64,000 bases of DNA from Mytilus trossulus (GCF_036588685.1 NC_086379.1:19019862-19083861), one strand, 5' to 3'; numbered from the stretch's first letter, positions 55,401 through 63,870 are shown. Made by a program: numbers and translations. Notes: generated by a model from the letters alone, not told the origin.

Positions 55401-57875
55401 AAACTAATACCCAGTAATTTCCAAAATATTGGTAAACAAGATTGTGTCCAAAGTACATGGATGCCCCACTCAATCATTTTCCATGTTCCATGGACCGTGA
55501 AATAGGGTAAAAATCTAATTTGGCATTAAAATTAGAAAGATTATACTATAGGGAACATGTGTACTAAGTTTCAAGTTGATTTGACTTCAATTTCATCAAA
55601 AACTACCTTGACCAAAAACTTTAACCTGAAACTCCCACTTTCATTTTCTATGTTTTCAATGGACCGTGAAATTGGGGTCAAAAGTCTAATTTGGCTTTAA
55701 AATTAGAAAGATCATATCATAAGCAACAAGTGCACTAAGTTTCAAGTTGATGATTGGACTTCAGCTTCATCAAAAACTACCGTGACCAAAAACTTTAACC
55801 TGAAGCAAACAAACGAACAGACGAATGAACGAACGGAGCCACAGACCAGAAAACATAATGCCCTTTAATATGGTAGGTGGGGCATAAAAAAGGAACTAAT
55901 TGCCAGGGCTACTTAGCATTCAGGGTTGACAAAAAATACATACATATACCCAAAGAGGGCAACACACCTTTGCATGCATGTAAACAATAAATAACTTTTT
56001 GCACAATACTATGTAAGTTGTAACAAATATCAAAAATATTAAGACTCAATACATATATATAAAGTTTGAAAATGTGTTTATCCAATTATAATAATTTCCG
56101 TTCTTCTGTTCATACATACATGTATGCAATTAACCAGCAAGAAAATCATTTAAACATGTTGAAAGACAAAAAGTGCAGTGAACCAGGAAGAAAGAGAGTA
56201 GTGCAAGGAGTCTTTTCTTATTTTGAGTAAATATATTAGTTATCACAGTGGTTCCCAAGGCTTTGAGAAATCAACTGGACATTTGGTCCTGTAAATAATT
56301 CTTCTTGACTGGACCAGACTTTTTTTACAGGACATTTACACATACATTACATACAATTGATACAAAATAGAACATTTCACTGGTCCCTCGGTCCAGTAAT
56401 GCATATTATTTAGCTGATCAAAACAATTTTTTTACTGGACTTTACACAATGTCCTGCGACCTTGGGAATGACTGTATCATGCTTATGGATTGGAATAATA
56501 TCATATCCTGGTTAAAACTTAAAGAGATTCATGTGTAGGCCTTGCAAGTATACATGTTTGTATTTTGAATGGTGCCCTACCTACCTACTGACCGAGTACC
56601 CAATTTTGGCATAATACCCCGACTCAGTACACCTTTAAAAATAATCAAAATACATTCATGTGTATTTTCATAATAAAATTTTTGTTGTTTTGACAGTTTT
56701 TTAAATCTAATCTTTGCTTTTTGAAGTTTTTCAAGACATCTTGTATAAATTCTGGCAAATAATAACATTTTAGCTTTAACATAATTCGTCATCATTTTAT
56801 CGCAGTATTCAGTTATCATAATCATTCTAACTCCTTTTTAAATCTTTAATTTAGAACAGACACTTGTTATTGTATAGCGCATGGCTTTTGATATCAGTAT
56901 ATATACATTGATATAGCAAGCATGTTACTTTTCAAATTTGTCTAAATATATGTACTTAAATCATTATCAAGGATCATGTCATAAACAAAAAGGAATGTCC
57001 AATGTCAAAATAACATTACATTTGAATTGTTAGAGCTGAAAATAGCCTGTTTATTTTACTTCATTTAATGTTTTCTCATAGGCAAAGCAAAATATAAAAT
57101 GTGGGATAGAAAGCACAAGGGTTGTCAATTAAGTCACAATTCATGAATTAAGAATGAGAGTCCATTTTCACTTTTTTGGTAATTAATAAAATTTCTAATA
57201 AAAATAACCATTTAAATATTTTAATTAAAAAAAATCTTATGTTTTAGCATATTGTATCTTGAACTTCCTATTATGTCTATATATAGTACATATTGTACAT
57301 TTATTTTCTACATCAAATCAAATAATTTGATTAAACCATGAATATCTAACTTCTTTAAAACCACAAAACAGTGATGCAGAAATATTTTTGTAATGACTGA
57401 GTCCTAAGATATTTATCCTTGAGCAACTATATAAATGTATTTCATGCTTAAATATAACTCAGCTATCTGTAAAATGAATTTTGAATAAAAAAATGTTTGA
57501 TCATTTTATTATTAATTTGTTAATGATATTCAAATCAAAGGATGCAATTTTAAAAAAAGGGGGGAAATGAATGAAAAAATTTCATGATTTTTACACCAAA
57601 TTTATCATAAACTATTTGGTGTCATCATACTTTAACTGTTCATCAGACTATTTAATACACAAAGATTTCAAACGATGAGTAACAATGGCATGCAAGTCAA
57701 TCAAGTATACATGGATGTTGTGTGTGCCAGCATCATCATCATCAAACATGTGCATCAAAGTTTTAGTGTACTGTGTATTTTTGGAGAAAAAATTATTTTG
57801 TTCATACTCACAGTGTAATGTTAATAACAAAAGAAGTAGAATTACTCTTATATCCACTAAATTTCTACCAGCCAT
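40261..57875 (-). CDS. MTTP: Microsomal triglyceride transfer protein large subunit (18 coding exons, complete)
   Basis: MTTP is an ER-lumen lipid transfer protein that, with protein disulfide isomerase, loads lipid onto apoB/vitellogenin-type lipoproteins. Eighteen exons join in phase to 2640 nt: 879 aa plus stop (human about 894). Residues 1-23 look like a signal peptide (VILLLLLLTL core). Residues ~24-264 form the N-terminal beta-barrel of the vitellogenin/lipid-transport family, ~265-581 the helical repeat domain, and ~582-879 the lipid-binding beta-sheets. Landmarks shared with human are SSAYTG (exon 13), EGLEALI and LRPIEFF (exon 15), HDHSQKL and SLWYK (exon 16), MCLQM (exon 17) and EKNSEMC near the C-terminus (exon 18). 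There is no C-terminal KDEL-like signal, as in the family, which is retained through PDI. Introns contain many mobile elements, but every exon is intact. It is divergent from TRMT10A. Confidence 0.96.
40648..40760 (+). mobile_element. Dispersed repeat family 1, diverged copy in MTTP intron 17
   Basis: GTTTAGGGGACAATTAAAGC, GCTGTTTTCTGC and TTGTCTTTTTGACACATTCC in family order. The edge lies within 20 bp of the exon 17 donor. Confidence 0.6.
40775..40945 (-). CDS. MTTP: MTTP coding exon 17
   Basis: 171 nt, residues about 774-830. FTAESEAVIDFKTDVDFSN and MPFKMCLQM match the human sequence around STETEAGLEF and YPFLVCMQM. Donor GTAAGT, phase 2. Confidence 0.95.
41397..41607. mobile_element. MITE with a G17 tract, MTTP intron 16
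   Basis: AAGGGCCGTTCCAGAATTAA then TTGTAT and a G run; inner inverted pair CAGAAGGCACTTT / AAAAAGTGCCTTCTG; right end CCCCATACAATT. The same family is at 53016-53207. Confidence 0.65.
41984..42138 (-). CDS. MTTP: MTTP coding exon 16
   Basis: 155 nt, residues about 723-773. LLLHDHSQKLHLSNGL and IDLSGSISISLWYKNS match human LLIDHSQELQLQSGL and IDISGAMEFSLWYRES. It was found by splice-site translation because no long ORF covers it. Confidence 0.96.
42399..43368. mobile_element. Inverted-repeat element in MTTP intron 15
   Basis: Left AGGCCAATTAAAATTAATTG and right AATTAATTTTAGTTGGCCTT are complementary, with AGATTTTAATCC / GGATGAAAATCT further in. It contains a second element at 42691-43030. 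Confidence 0.55.
42691..43030. mobile_element. 340-bp MITE nested in the 42399-43368 element
   Basis: About 45-bp imperfect inverted ends: GAGTAACAACCCCTCATTTG at the left, CAAATGAGGGACTGTTACTC at the right, then AGTGCTAAAAAC / TTTTTTAGCACT. Confidence 0.65.
43525..43672. repeat. Long hairpin in MTTP intron 15
   Basis: ACTGTAATATTTTTTCTGTC to CATAAAAAAATTGGTGCA is repeated in inverse after a ~30-bp loop holding CGCTACACGCGTTATT. It is probably the end of a repeat that starts near 43390 (GTAACGCGTCTTCTGATTGG). Confidence 0.7.
43900..44100 (-). CDS. MTTP: MTTP coding exon 15
   Basis: 67 codons, residues 656-722. AEGLEALI, DVLLRPIEFFRGSGGLM and SEPIS match the vertebrate lipid-binding domain closely. 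Confidence 0.96.
44688..44809 (-). CDS. MTTP: MTTP coding exon 14
   Basis: 122 nt, residues about 615-655. SSYYLHQETARTGVMKRSG aligns to the human STYSLDILYSGSGILRRS. Donor GTAAGT, phase 0. Confidence 0.93.
45143..45240 (-). CDS. MTTP: MTTP coding exon 13
   Basis: 98 nt, residues about 582-614. FFGHRGKSSAYTGLMA matches the SSSAYTGYI signature of vertebrate MTTP at the start of the C-terminal lipid-binding sheets. Confidence 0.95.
45827..46044 (-). CDS. MTTP: MTTP coding exon 12
   Basis: 218 nt, residues about 510-581, the end of the helical domain. SSVRVAALELLVQLSPTPEE is a heat-repeat-like helix pair. Donor GTATGC, phase 2. Confidence 0.93.
46637..46852 (-). CDS. MTTP: MTTP coding exon 11
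   Basis: 72 codons, residues 438-509, helical repeats. LRHLRSVGNAGLAEFLPELL corresponds to the vertebrate LLALKNALLPEGIPSLL segment. The first codons (IVKEYKQL) lie upstream of the first in-frame Met. Confidence 0.93.
47339..47449 (-). CDS. MTTP: MTTP coding exon 10
   Basis: 37 codons, residues 401-437. NIQESVAMATGAVIHTYC aligns to the DIRETVMIITGTLVRKLC helix region of vertebrate MTTP, including the cysteine. Confidence 0.92.
47883..48051 (-). CDS. MTTP: MTTP coding exon 9
   Basis: 169 nt, residues about 344-400. PQLIDVGAATQTPFAQRAMM and LALAYSTHPGEYVL match the human PQLVDAVTSAQT and YACGFASHPNEELL segments. Phase 0 out. Confidence 0.93.
48267..49034 (-). mobile_element. HINE-like element with ~170-bp tandem units, MTTP intron 8
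   Basis: AACACAAGAGGCTGTCACAA with hairpin GCTGTC-ACAAC-GACGGC, then AAACCGGATTT; opposite end AAAATCCGGTTAAAAA. The interior has four related units with ACCATAACTCCTGAACG and a C/G-rich GCCCGCCCG tract beside the opposite end. Same architecture as the 27428 family. Confidence 0.6.
49271..49717. mobile_element. MITE-like element, MTTP intron 8
   Basis: GTACACCCCACGGGGGGGGT and TGAGACCCCCTGTGGTACAC are imperfect inverted ends. The interior repeats ATATATGAATGGGGTG / ATATATCAATGGGT motifs. Confidence 0.5.
49798..50030 (-). mobile_element. Dispersed repeat family 1, longest reverse copy, MTTP intron 8
   Basis: AAATTGAGAATAGGAATGGG through GGAGGCGTCCTTCAGCTGGC; I extend it to about 50030 by inference, since the adjoining sequence is of unknown origin. 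Confidence 0.6.
50176..50336 (-). CDS. MTTP: MTTP coding exon 8
   Basis: 161 nt, residues about 291-343. It contains FIELLRTFRNTGKLTIEEIL, resembling the first helices of the vertebrate helical domain (FIQHLRTAKKEEIL). Donor GTAAGT, phase 2. Confidence 0.9.
50645..50721 (-). CDS. MTTP: MTTP coding exon 7
   Basis: 77 nt, residues about 265-290, with the pair C-LDN-C that may correspond to the conserved cysteine region before the helical domain. The donor reads AAG|GTTTGC, a weak non-consensus GT site. Confidence 0.8.
51608..51696 (-). CDS. MTTP: MTTP coding exon 6
   Basis: 89 nt, phase 2 in and phase 1 out, residues about 235-264. It encodes SLQHISSQAGKSTEQGSS, a polar linker toward the helical domain. 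Conservation is low, but splice sites and phase fit exactly. Confidence 0.8.
52176..52315 (-). CDS. MTTP: MTTP coding exon 5
   Basis: Residues 189-234, ending phase 2 at donor GTAAGA. Serine/threonine-rich strands LFGVSVSSTSTTQYEML continue the N-terminal barrel. Placement rests on phase and position; sequence similarity is modest. Confidence 0.85.
52746..52862 (-). CDS. MTTP: MTTP coding exon 4
   Basis: 39 codons, residues 150-188. The motif LDVSGDCKVSY aligns to the human DISGNCKVTY segment. Acceptor TTTCAG, donor GTATAA. Confidence 0.92.
52945..53010 (-). mobile_element. Dispersed repeat family 2, diverged copy, MTTP intron 3
   Basis: The reverse strand reads GGTATGGTTGCCTATTGGAC, AACTATCCACC, a worn version of the family-2 core. 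Confidence 0.4.
53016..53207. mobile_element. MITE with a C tract, MTTP intron 3
   Basis: AAGGGCTGTTACAAAAATAA at the left and TTATTCTGGAACGCCCTT at the right. The inner CAGAAGGCACTTTTTATTTG matches the 41397 element in opposite orientation. Confidence 0.65.
53578..53787 (-). CDS. MTTP: MTTP coding exon 3
   Basis: Residues 80-149 (70 codons, phase 0). It contains NLKKGIISLFQMQ, matching the conserved NIKRGLASLFQTQ stretch of vertebrate MTTP. The open frame runs on well past donor GTAATT into the intron. Confidence 0.93.
54335..54656. repeat. 36-bp tandem repeat, about 9 copies, MTTP intron 2
   Basis: The unit AATATAATCTATATGTCTAT plus TCTCAACTTTTGGCAA is almost invariant. 36 is a multiple of 3, so stop-free frames on both strands are artefacts. 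Confidence 0.95.
54732..54904 (-). CDS. MTTP: MTTP coding exon 2
   Basis: Residues 22-79, between acceptor TTTTTTACAG and donor GTAAGA. It contains HKYSYSTNVVFNEA and VGYYLSTEFDLSPVF, the first strands of the N-terminal barrel. A 36-bp tandem array lies only about 75 bp beyond the donor. Confidence 0.92.
54947..55085 (+). mobile_element. CAGTGG(C/A)GGATC-type fragment, MTTP intron 1
   Basis: CAGTGGAGGATCTAGAAATT, TTTTCATAAGTTGGGGCCCA, AGAGGGGGCCTGATCC match the reverse strand of 10301-10465. The other end was not found. Confidence 0.6.
55435..55892 (-). mobile_element. HINE-like ATGCCCC element, MTTP intron 1
   Basis: AACAAGATTGTGTCCAAAGT then ATGCCCCACTC; end GGTGGGGCATAAAAAA. It contains two tandem copies of the TTTTCTATGTTTTCAATGGA-type unit. 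Related to 30987. Confidence 0.6.
56246..56474. mobile_element. 229-bp hAT-like MITE, MTTP intron 1
   Basis: Ends CAGTGGTTCCCAAGG and CCTTGGGAATGACTG are typical hAT-style termini. Inner ACTGGACATTTGGTCC and TTTACTGGACTTTACACA motifs are also inverted. No clear 8-bp target duplication. Confidence 0.65.
57812..57875 (-). CDS. MTTP: MTTP coding exon 1 (signal peptide)
   Basis: The ATG has A at -3 and G at +4. It encodes MAGRNLVDIRVILLLLLLTLH, a basic n-region followed by a leucine-rich h-region. The donor GTGAGT leaves phase 1. The exon-2 join supplies Cys-His-Ser-Gln, a plausible cleavage region. An upstream in-frame ATG at about 57899 would add only a few residues. Confidence 0.85.
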
Positions 57876-57929
57876 AATTAACATTAATTTAAAGTGCACA
57901 GGGAAATAATTGTGTAAAATATGAGTGAA

Positions 57930-57941
57930 CTTTTATAAAAG
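57930..57941 (-). promoter_or_regulatory. TATA box of MTTP
   Basis: TATAAAAG on the minus strand, inside the palindrome ACTTTTATAAAAGT. This position predicts a start of transcription near 57905 and a short 5' UTR. Confidence 0.5.
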
Positions 57942-57966
57942 TCCTCAAGTCCACGACTGTGTGTTC

Positions 57967-57975
57967 CAAAGTTCA
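57967..57975 (+). promoter_or_regulatory. Candidate HNF4 site (CAAAGTTCA)
   Basis: Matches the HNF4-preferred half site CAAAGTYCA and lies about 30 bp upstream of the TATA box, near where vertebrate MTTP promoters carry a DR1/HNF4 element. The other half site is poor. Confidence 0.35.
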
Positions 57976-58013
57976 GGAGGAGATTAAGCCAACCCCGAAT
58001 CTACACGTTATTA

Positions 58014-58026
58014 GTTAATCATTCTG
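58014..58026 (+). promoter_or_regulatory. Candidate HNF1 site
   Basis: GTTAATCATTCTG matches GTTAATNATTAAC at 10 of 13 positions and lies about 40 bp upstream of the HNF4 candidate. AT-rich background makes chance matches likely. Confidence 0.25.
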
Positions 58027-58500
58027 ATAACACGGCTGTCAAACAATCAAATGTTTTGACAGGGCTGTTAATTGTGTTATATAACAAAGCCATAAAACTG
58101 ATATCAAATTGATCCGATTGGAATCCATTGGGGTGCTGATCTGGCGGTGTGACCCTTTAAAGTTTTATCGCTCTGTATCAAAATTAACCTTTTTGGGGGG
58201 ATCAAAAAGAAACATTACCAAGTTTTTTAATATGACTTAAAGATATGTTCATGTAGTCCTTAACAATTGAAATCAATTATATTACAAAAGTTATGTCTGT
58301 TGTTTCATTAAAATCATCTTGTAATCTCTTTGATGCACATGCATCTTTTTATGCAGACGAATTTTGCTTTCAGTTTCGATACGAGATCTCACGAGAGTTG
58401 ACGTGATCAAAGATGTCAGCCTCCATGAAATAAGGACAGAAAACATATTTCATAATATTTCATTACAAATCTTTATATATTTGTGGTTAAAGACGAAAGG

Positions 58501-58679
58501 ATGGATGCAGTGGATAGCAACTCTAGTGACGATGACAGCAGTCAGCATTTAGACTCTCAGGAAAACAATACTGATCAAAATAACGAAGCAGCTACCAACT
58601 CTCTGGGACACTTGTCAAAAAGACAACTTAGAAAATTAAAGAAACATGAACAATGGCTCGAAAAGAAACCCGAAAAAAG
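58501..58679 (+). CDS. TRMT10A: TRMT10A coding exon 1
   Basis: 59 codons plus 2 nt before donor AAAAAG|GTATTG. An acidic Ser/Asp/Asn/Gln-rich tail is followed by the start of the basic helix. No upstream ATG is in frame nearby. Confidence 0.88.
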
Positions 58680-61600
58680 GTATTGTAATGATATGTCATA
58701 TGTTTCTTTGATTTTGATTACCAGCAAAATTATAATGTAGATAAGAGAAGCCTGCCAAAAATTTTTTTTTTATAAAACATTGGACCATATGGTTTTCATA
58801 TATCCTCGTGTATTGTATAATTTTCGACCTACTAACATATTTATCCGAATTTCCCTGTTGTGTGTTTGAACATAGACATACCTAATATTTTGAGAGTCGC
58901 TAGTATACTTGTGCATAAATAATTGTATCGGAAATATGTTTCGATCTTTAATTTATTTTTTTATTTGAGTTCATTAAATCGATGGCACCTTTGTTGACAA
59001 AAGCAAGCGTCTTGTGTTTTCGACCTATTTAAAAAACCGGTTAAAAGTCACAAAAAACAACATGTCGTACAAATCCGGAATTGGTTATAAATGTTATACT
59101 AAAGTTAATATCAAAGTATTAGAGGCGATCAAACTTATGACTTAAAGAATTAAATCGTTAAATATACAACTATAAGATATAAAATATTATTTTGATGTCT
59201 TTTTTGGACAATTTGTACACATTTCAGAATGAGGCACTTTGAAGCCTTTTATGGTCTTGTATACATTCATGTTTTTGTTAAATAATTGGTTAATCCACTG
59301 GTGAAGTGAGGTTGGGAAGTATTTTCTGTAATTTCCACTGACACTGGTTTTTTTTGTAAATAAAATTTAACTGATATTTTATTTTTTTAGTAAAAATCTG
59401 TAAGGAGCATGCATATTTCCGTATTCAAATTAACTTTAAGTATTACAACTAACCACCTTACAGCCATGTGACTTAATGAACTTGAAGTTAACTTTGCATG
59501 CAAAAAGACCTCTGCCATAAGTTTAGAAAATTCCTTTATTTTAGACCGATTCTTTTGGAAGGTAAAACTAGCATTAGTGAAAAGGGTGAAAAAATGTGAT
59601 ATCAAATAAAAAAACGTAAATACTTAATATAATAACTTTATTTGAAAAATCTTCACTACACGTGGTATCATTTGCTATTGTTACTAAGTATAGCAGCCAA
59701 ATATGACGTCATTTGGGCATGCGCAGCATACGGGAAGTGAAAGTAGAATTAGGTCGAAAACGTCAGACGGTCGAAAACACAATACGAGACGATACATTTG
59801 TAAAACAAACAAACAAACAAATATTTTATTTGTCAATCATGGAGCCCAAAATGAGCCAAATAATTACAGTATAAATTTTGTAACATAATGGTCCAAGACC
59901 ACAATTAATTCGTAGTGCATTTCTTTTAGAGCATAAATGAAAATTAAAATTATCCCACCTGCGCTCTCTCAATAAATTTTTTACAGTGTGTTGTACTTTT
60001 GGGACAAATTATAACAAAATTATAGAAAACTTTATCGCCTCTAACAATTTTATGTTTAGGGCGTCTTGAAATCTTTTGACAGCTTCCGAAGTGCTTATTT
60101 TTAACCTTTTTCAGCTGGACCAAATCAATACTTTCCTTTAAAATTCTGGATCCAATTTTTTTAACAGTGCAATTTCACCCCCCTACTTCCAATTTGAGGC
60201 ATAAAACATAGAGAAATACATTTGGAAGGGGTATGAAAAATATTGACAAGTAACCCACTGTCAACACTTAGGGACTATATTCGTGAACAACGAAAATCAA
60301 GGGACGACAATTGTGGTCTGGGACCTCATGTAAAGTAAATTAAAAATAGGTTAAACAAAGTACATAATATGATTGATTTTGATTTAATTGATTAATATAA
60401 AATATCAAAGCAAATCAAGTATGGAATTTGTAATAATAAAAATATATTTATATCAGGTATCATGAACATCTGTCTGGACTCATCATTATCAAAACTAGTG
60501 AGCTACATGTATATGCATGAAGATTGTTTCAACTGATCACATACATCATCATTTTAAAGCAAGAGTTAAATTAGATTGAGAAACAAATCTAAATTCTATG
60601 CAATTTACTAGTCCAAAGAATTGTGACGTCTTGGGAGGCTATTTTCATTTTTTGCTTTGACACCTTCCAAAAAAAAAATATAAACATGATAATAGCCTTT
60701 CAAGATGACATAATTATTTGGACTAGTAATTTCATTGCTATATTTATAAAGTGTATCATCATGATCATGGAGGTTAAACTAATATGAGGCATGTGCTCCC
60801 TGTGAAAGGGGACAAAGTCTGTATTAATTATTTTTTTACATTCTAATATATTTCAATGTTTAAAAACAAACGGAAATACTGTAAAGTTTCCAATGTTAGT
60901 CTTGTTTAGATTTGACTTCATTTTAGTCATTACATCGTTTTCAATGTAAACACAGAAACTATATCATCAGGTAACATTTATATTTCTTATCAAAGAATAA
61001 TTAAAATGAAATTGTGGTCATTCCTATATATATCATGTATATATATTACTCACACTTAGCATGCTTTTAAACATCGTACAGACAACCAGAAGCATTCAAA
61101 AAGTTGATTGAACATAATATGCACAATAAAGATTCATTGTACATGCTGAGTGAACTTGGTCACTAAATTTGACAGAAAAGAAAACTCCTGTGAAATATGA
61201 ATGCCAGTCACATATTGGAAATCAGGGGATTTCCACAATATCATCATCTTTGTGGGAAACTCCTGCTCAAAACATGAGGGTTTGGTAGGTATGATGATGA
61301 GTCTTTGCACTATCCCTCTAAAAGCTTTAGCTGGAATAGTATCGTCTCCCCCGTTATTAATATTTATGAGAAAAATTGACAAAGAAACTATGTGGTAAGA
61401 TACTTACTTTTCTACATAGATATAGGAAGATGTGGTGTGAATGCCAATGAGACAACTTTCCATCAAAATAACAATTTAAAAAGTAAACCATTATAGGTTA
61501 AAGTACGGCCTTCAATACGGAGCCTTGGCTCACACCGAACAACAAGCTATAAAGGGCCCCAAAATTACTAGTGTAAAACCATTCAACCACATGTGTCGAT

Positions 61601-62622
61601 CTCCATTTTTTGTTACAAATTAAGTTATACTTAGAAGTTAATACATACATGTACATGACATATTATTTAATTTTATATTAAAGAAGTTAATGCATATTAT
61701 TTAATTATATTAAGACCTACTAATTAACCTTATACTCATTCCATGTAAGAAATTTTTCCTTGTTTACATGATTTTTTTCAGAGCCAAAGAAAAACTGAAG
61801 AAGAAGCAAAGAAGACAAGAGGCTAGAGATAGAGGAGAAACCCTTGGTCCAACTCGTAAAATGTTAAAGCTGAACAGTATGGAGAAATCTACATGTAAAG
61901 TTAAGGTTGTACTGGATTGTTCATTTGATGAGTATATGAATGATAAGGTAACTAATTATGAGTTTAATTATCTAGTGTTTGTAATACATGTTTTAAGTCA
62001 TACATGTACATGATATAGGAAAATGTAGAAACCAGTTTTCACACAACTATATAAAATCCGCAATTGTTTGGAATCTTTGGATTCTGCATACTTTGAAAGA
62101 ATAACTTCTTCAAACTTTATAAAAGCAGTAATTTATGGTTTCAGTAACATTTTCTGCCTTTTTTGATTGATTTAAAAAAAGATAATTGTCAAAATTATTC
62201 CCCTATAAAACAAGTCCATAAGTCATGGTCTCATGAACAAATGTCTTGACTTTTTATAACTGGTGAGTCCAAAGATGCTTTATAATTAAATTTTTTTTTA
62301 TCTACTAAGCACATATTATAGAAAAGCATGTCTGTCGTACACAGTTGCAATCCTGATATCTATGTCAGATGAGTTTATCTGATAATATATCAAGCATAAC
62401 CAAGATTGAACTATACTTGACCTACATGTACCAATGTGTTTAAAATTCTTTTGTAAAGTGCATATCCTCTAATTTCAGGATATAATGAAACTAACCAAAC
62501 AAGTAGGATTTTGTTACTCAGCCAACAGGAGAGCAGAAAATCCTCTACAGTTCTATGTATGTGGTTTACATGGTCAGATGCAGCAGAGGTTAGAATCTAT
62601 AGGAGATTATAAAAACTGGGAT
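58501..62622 (+). CDS. TRMT10A: TRMT10A-like tRNA m1G9 methyltransferase, 5' part (3 coding exons, truncated by window end)
   Basis: The TRM10 family of SPOUT methyltransferases methylates N1 of guanine-9 in tRNAs. Exons 58501-58679, 61782-61947 and 62479-62622 join in phase to 163 codons, about half of the ~340-aa family length. Residues 1-35 are acidic and Ser/Asn-rich. Residues ~36-75 are Lys/Arg-rich and probably helical (LSKRQLRKLKKHEQWLEKK; KEKLKKKQRRQEARDR). VVLDCSFDEYMNDKDIMKL (from residue 102) and FCYSANRRAENPLQFYV are the opening of the TRM10 domain and match human VIDCSFD and CYAENRRA. The catalytic loop and C-terminus lie beyond the window. The ATG at 58501 has A at -3 and G at +4. 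The gene is divergent from MTTP. Confidence 0.93.
58680..59888. other. TRMT10A intron 1, left part
   Basis: No recognised feature beyond AT-rich intron sequence. Confidence 0.4.
59889..60330. mobile_element. Inverted-repeat element, TRMT10A intron 1
   Basis: ATGGTCCAAGACCACAATTA at the left and ACAATTGTGGTCTGGGACCT at the right are complementary (about 17 bp). Confidence 0.6.
60605..60729. mobile_element. 125-bp MITE, TRMT10A intron 1
   Basis: TTACTAGTCCAAAGAATTGT and AATTATTTGGACTAGTAA are inverted; the arms continue to GAGGCTATT / AATAGCCTT. Confidence 0.7.
61420..61600 (+). mobile_element. Dispersed repeat family 2, forward copy, TRMT10A intron 1
   Basis: GAAGATGTGGTGTGAATGCC, AATGAGACAACTTTCCATCA, then GTACGGCCTTCAATACGG. 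Longest copy of the family here. Confidence 0.65.
61782..61947 (+). CDS. TRMT10A: TRMT10A coding exon 2
   Basis: 166 nt after acceptor TTTTTTTCAG. The junction restores an Arg codon. The exon ends DCSFDEYMNDK before donor GTAACT, phase 0. Confidence 0.93.
62479..62622 (+). CDS. TRMT10A: TRMT10A coding exon 3
   Basis: 48 codons between acceptor AATTTCAG and donor GTAAGT, encoding DIMKLTKQVGFCYSANRRAE through KNWD. It matches the first conserved block of the TRM10 methyltransferase domain. Later exons are not in the window. Confidence 0.94.
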
Positions 62623-62844
62623 GTAAGTTACTTTAGAAATGTTTTAGATCCGTGTTTGTTTTTCTACTACAAAATAGGTAAAAACATCTCTTTCAAAAGA
62701 AAACTCACCACTGTGGAGTTTTTGTTGAGCCTGCAACTTTTGACACACAAAGCTTAACATAGGAATAGTGATCCGTTGGCGGCAGCAGCATTAGCTAACT
62801 TCTTAAAAGCTTTATATTTTAGAAGGTGGAAGACCTGGATGCTT

Positions 62845-62936
62845 CATACTTTGTATATAGATGCCTCATAAATACTTTGTATATATAGATGCCTCATAAA
62901 TACTTTGTATATATAGATGCCTCATAGTACAAAGTT
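62845..62936. repeat. 28-30-bp tandem repeat, 3 copies, TRMT10A intron 3
   Basis: TACTTTGTATATATAGATGC plus CTCATAAA repeats three times. Confidence 0.8.
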
Positions 62937-63300
62937 TCTGTTTGTCACATGTCCATTGACCTTGACCTCATTTTCATGGTTCAGTGACTACTTGTAAAGT
63001 TAAGATTTTTTGTAATGTTAATTTCTTTCTTATTTTGAGTGATAGGATGACTATATTTGGTATGTGTGTACCTTGCAAGGTCCTCATGTCTGTCACACAG
63101 TTTTCAATTGACCTTGACCTCATTTCATGGATCAGTGAACAAGGTTAAGTTTTGGTGGTGAAGTCCATATCTGAGATACTATAAGCAATAGGTCTAGTAT
63201 ATTTGGTGTATGGAAAGACTGTAAGGTGGACCTGTCCAACTGACAGGTGTCATTTGACCTTGACCTCATTTTCATGGTTCAGTGGTTATAGTTCAGGTTT
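62937..63300. repeat. ~150-bp tandem units, TRMT10A intron 3
   Basis: TTGACCTTGACCTCATTTTC plus ATGGTTCAGTG recurs near 62955, 63108 and 63254. A related fragment lies at 7345-7470. Confidence 0.7.
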
Positions 63301-63870
63301 TTTTACGACCGCAAACATTTGGTTTGTTTTGGTTCATATAATGCTATGATGTCGTCGTCTTCATCGTCATCCAACATGTACAAAAACACGTTTTGTTTCC
63401 GGACAATAACTTTAGCTTAAGTGAATGAATCTCTATGAAATTTAAACACAAGATTTATGACCACAAAAGAAAGATTCAGATTAATTTTGGGCTTATGGTC
63501 CCAACAGTTTAGGGATAAGGGTAAAAAAGGGGCCCAAATAAGCATTTTTCTAGTTTCTAGACAATAACTTGTGGAACCTTGTATGCGTCTCTCTGAAATT
63601 ATACCACAAGCCTCCATACCACAAAGGGATGGGTAGGCTTTTGGTGGTTGTGGCAATTCACAACAGCAGAGTGTATTGCACAAAAGCAAAACAAAATGGG
63701 GTTAATTTTTTTTTTTTGGGGGGGGGGGGGGGGGGGCAATTTTGTCTTCAACCAATTCTAAGTTCTTTTCTGGTGTCAGAAAACTGTTATGTGTCAAATA
63801 TTTTAGGCCAAATAAAAAAATATGTGAGGTTCCAGTTACATATGTTTAAAAAAATAGATTCTGTCATGTC
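63301..63870 (+). mobile_element. Diverged HINE-like element with a G-run
   Basis: TTTTTTACGACCGCAAACAT, an interrupted GTCGTCGTCT tract, then CAATAACTTTAGCTTAAGTG and GGGCCCAAATAAGCATTTTT as in copy A, but about 20-30% diverged. A G-run of about 19 lies at 63717-63736. The 3' hairpin end was not found. Confidence 0.6.

Larger units (their letters stand above)
57876..58500. promoter_or_regulatory. Divergent MTTP / TRMT10A intergenic promoter region
   Basis: 625 bp between the two start codons. On the MTTP side: a 14-bp palindrome containing TATAAAAG at 57929-57942, about 55-65 bp before the ATG; CAAAGTTCA (HNF4-type half site) at 57967-57975; and GTTAATCATT (HNF1-like) at 58014-58023. No TATA box is evident on the TRMT10A side. 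No obvious mobile element is inserted here, in contrast to the flanking introns. The promoter function is inference. Confidence 0.6.

Noticed and set aside
32186..63736. Long homopolymer G runs (32186, 41427, 63717) as quadruplex regulatory sites
   Set aside because: Each lies inside a mobile element and such runs are prone to sequencing error; only the 41427 tract is mentioned as a possibility.
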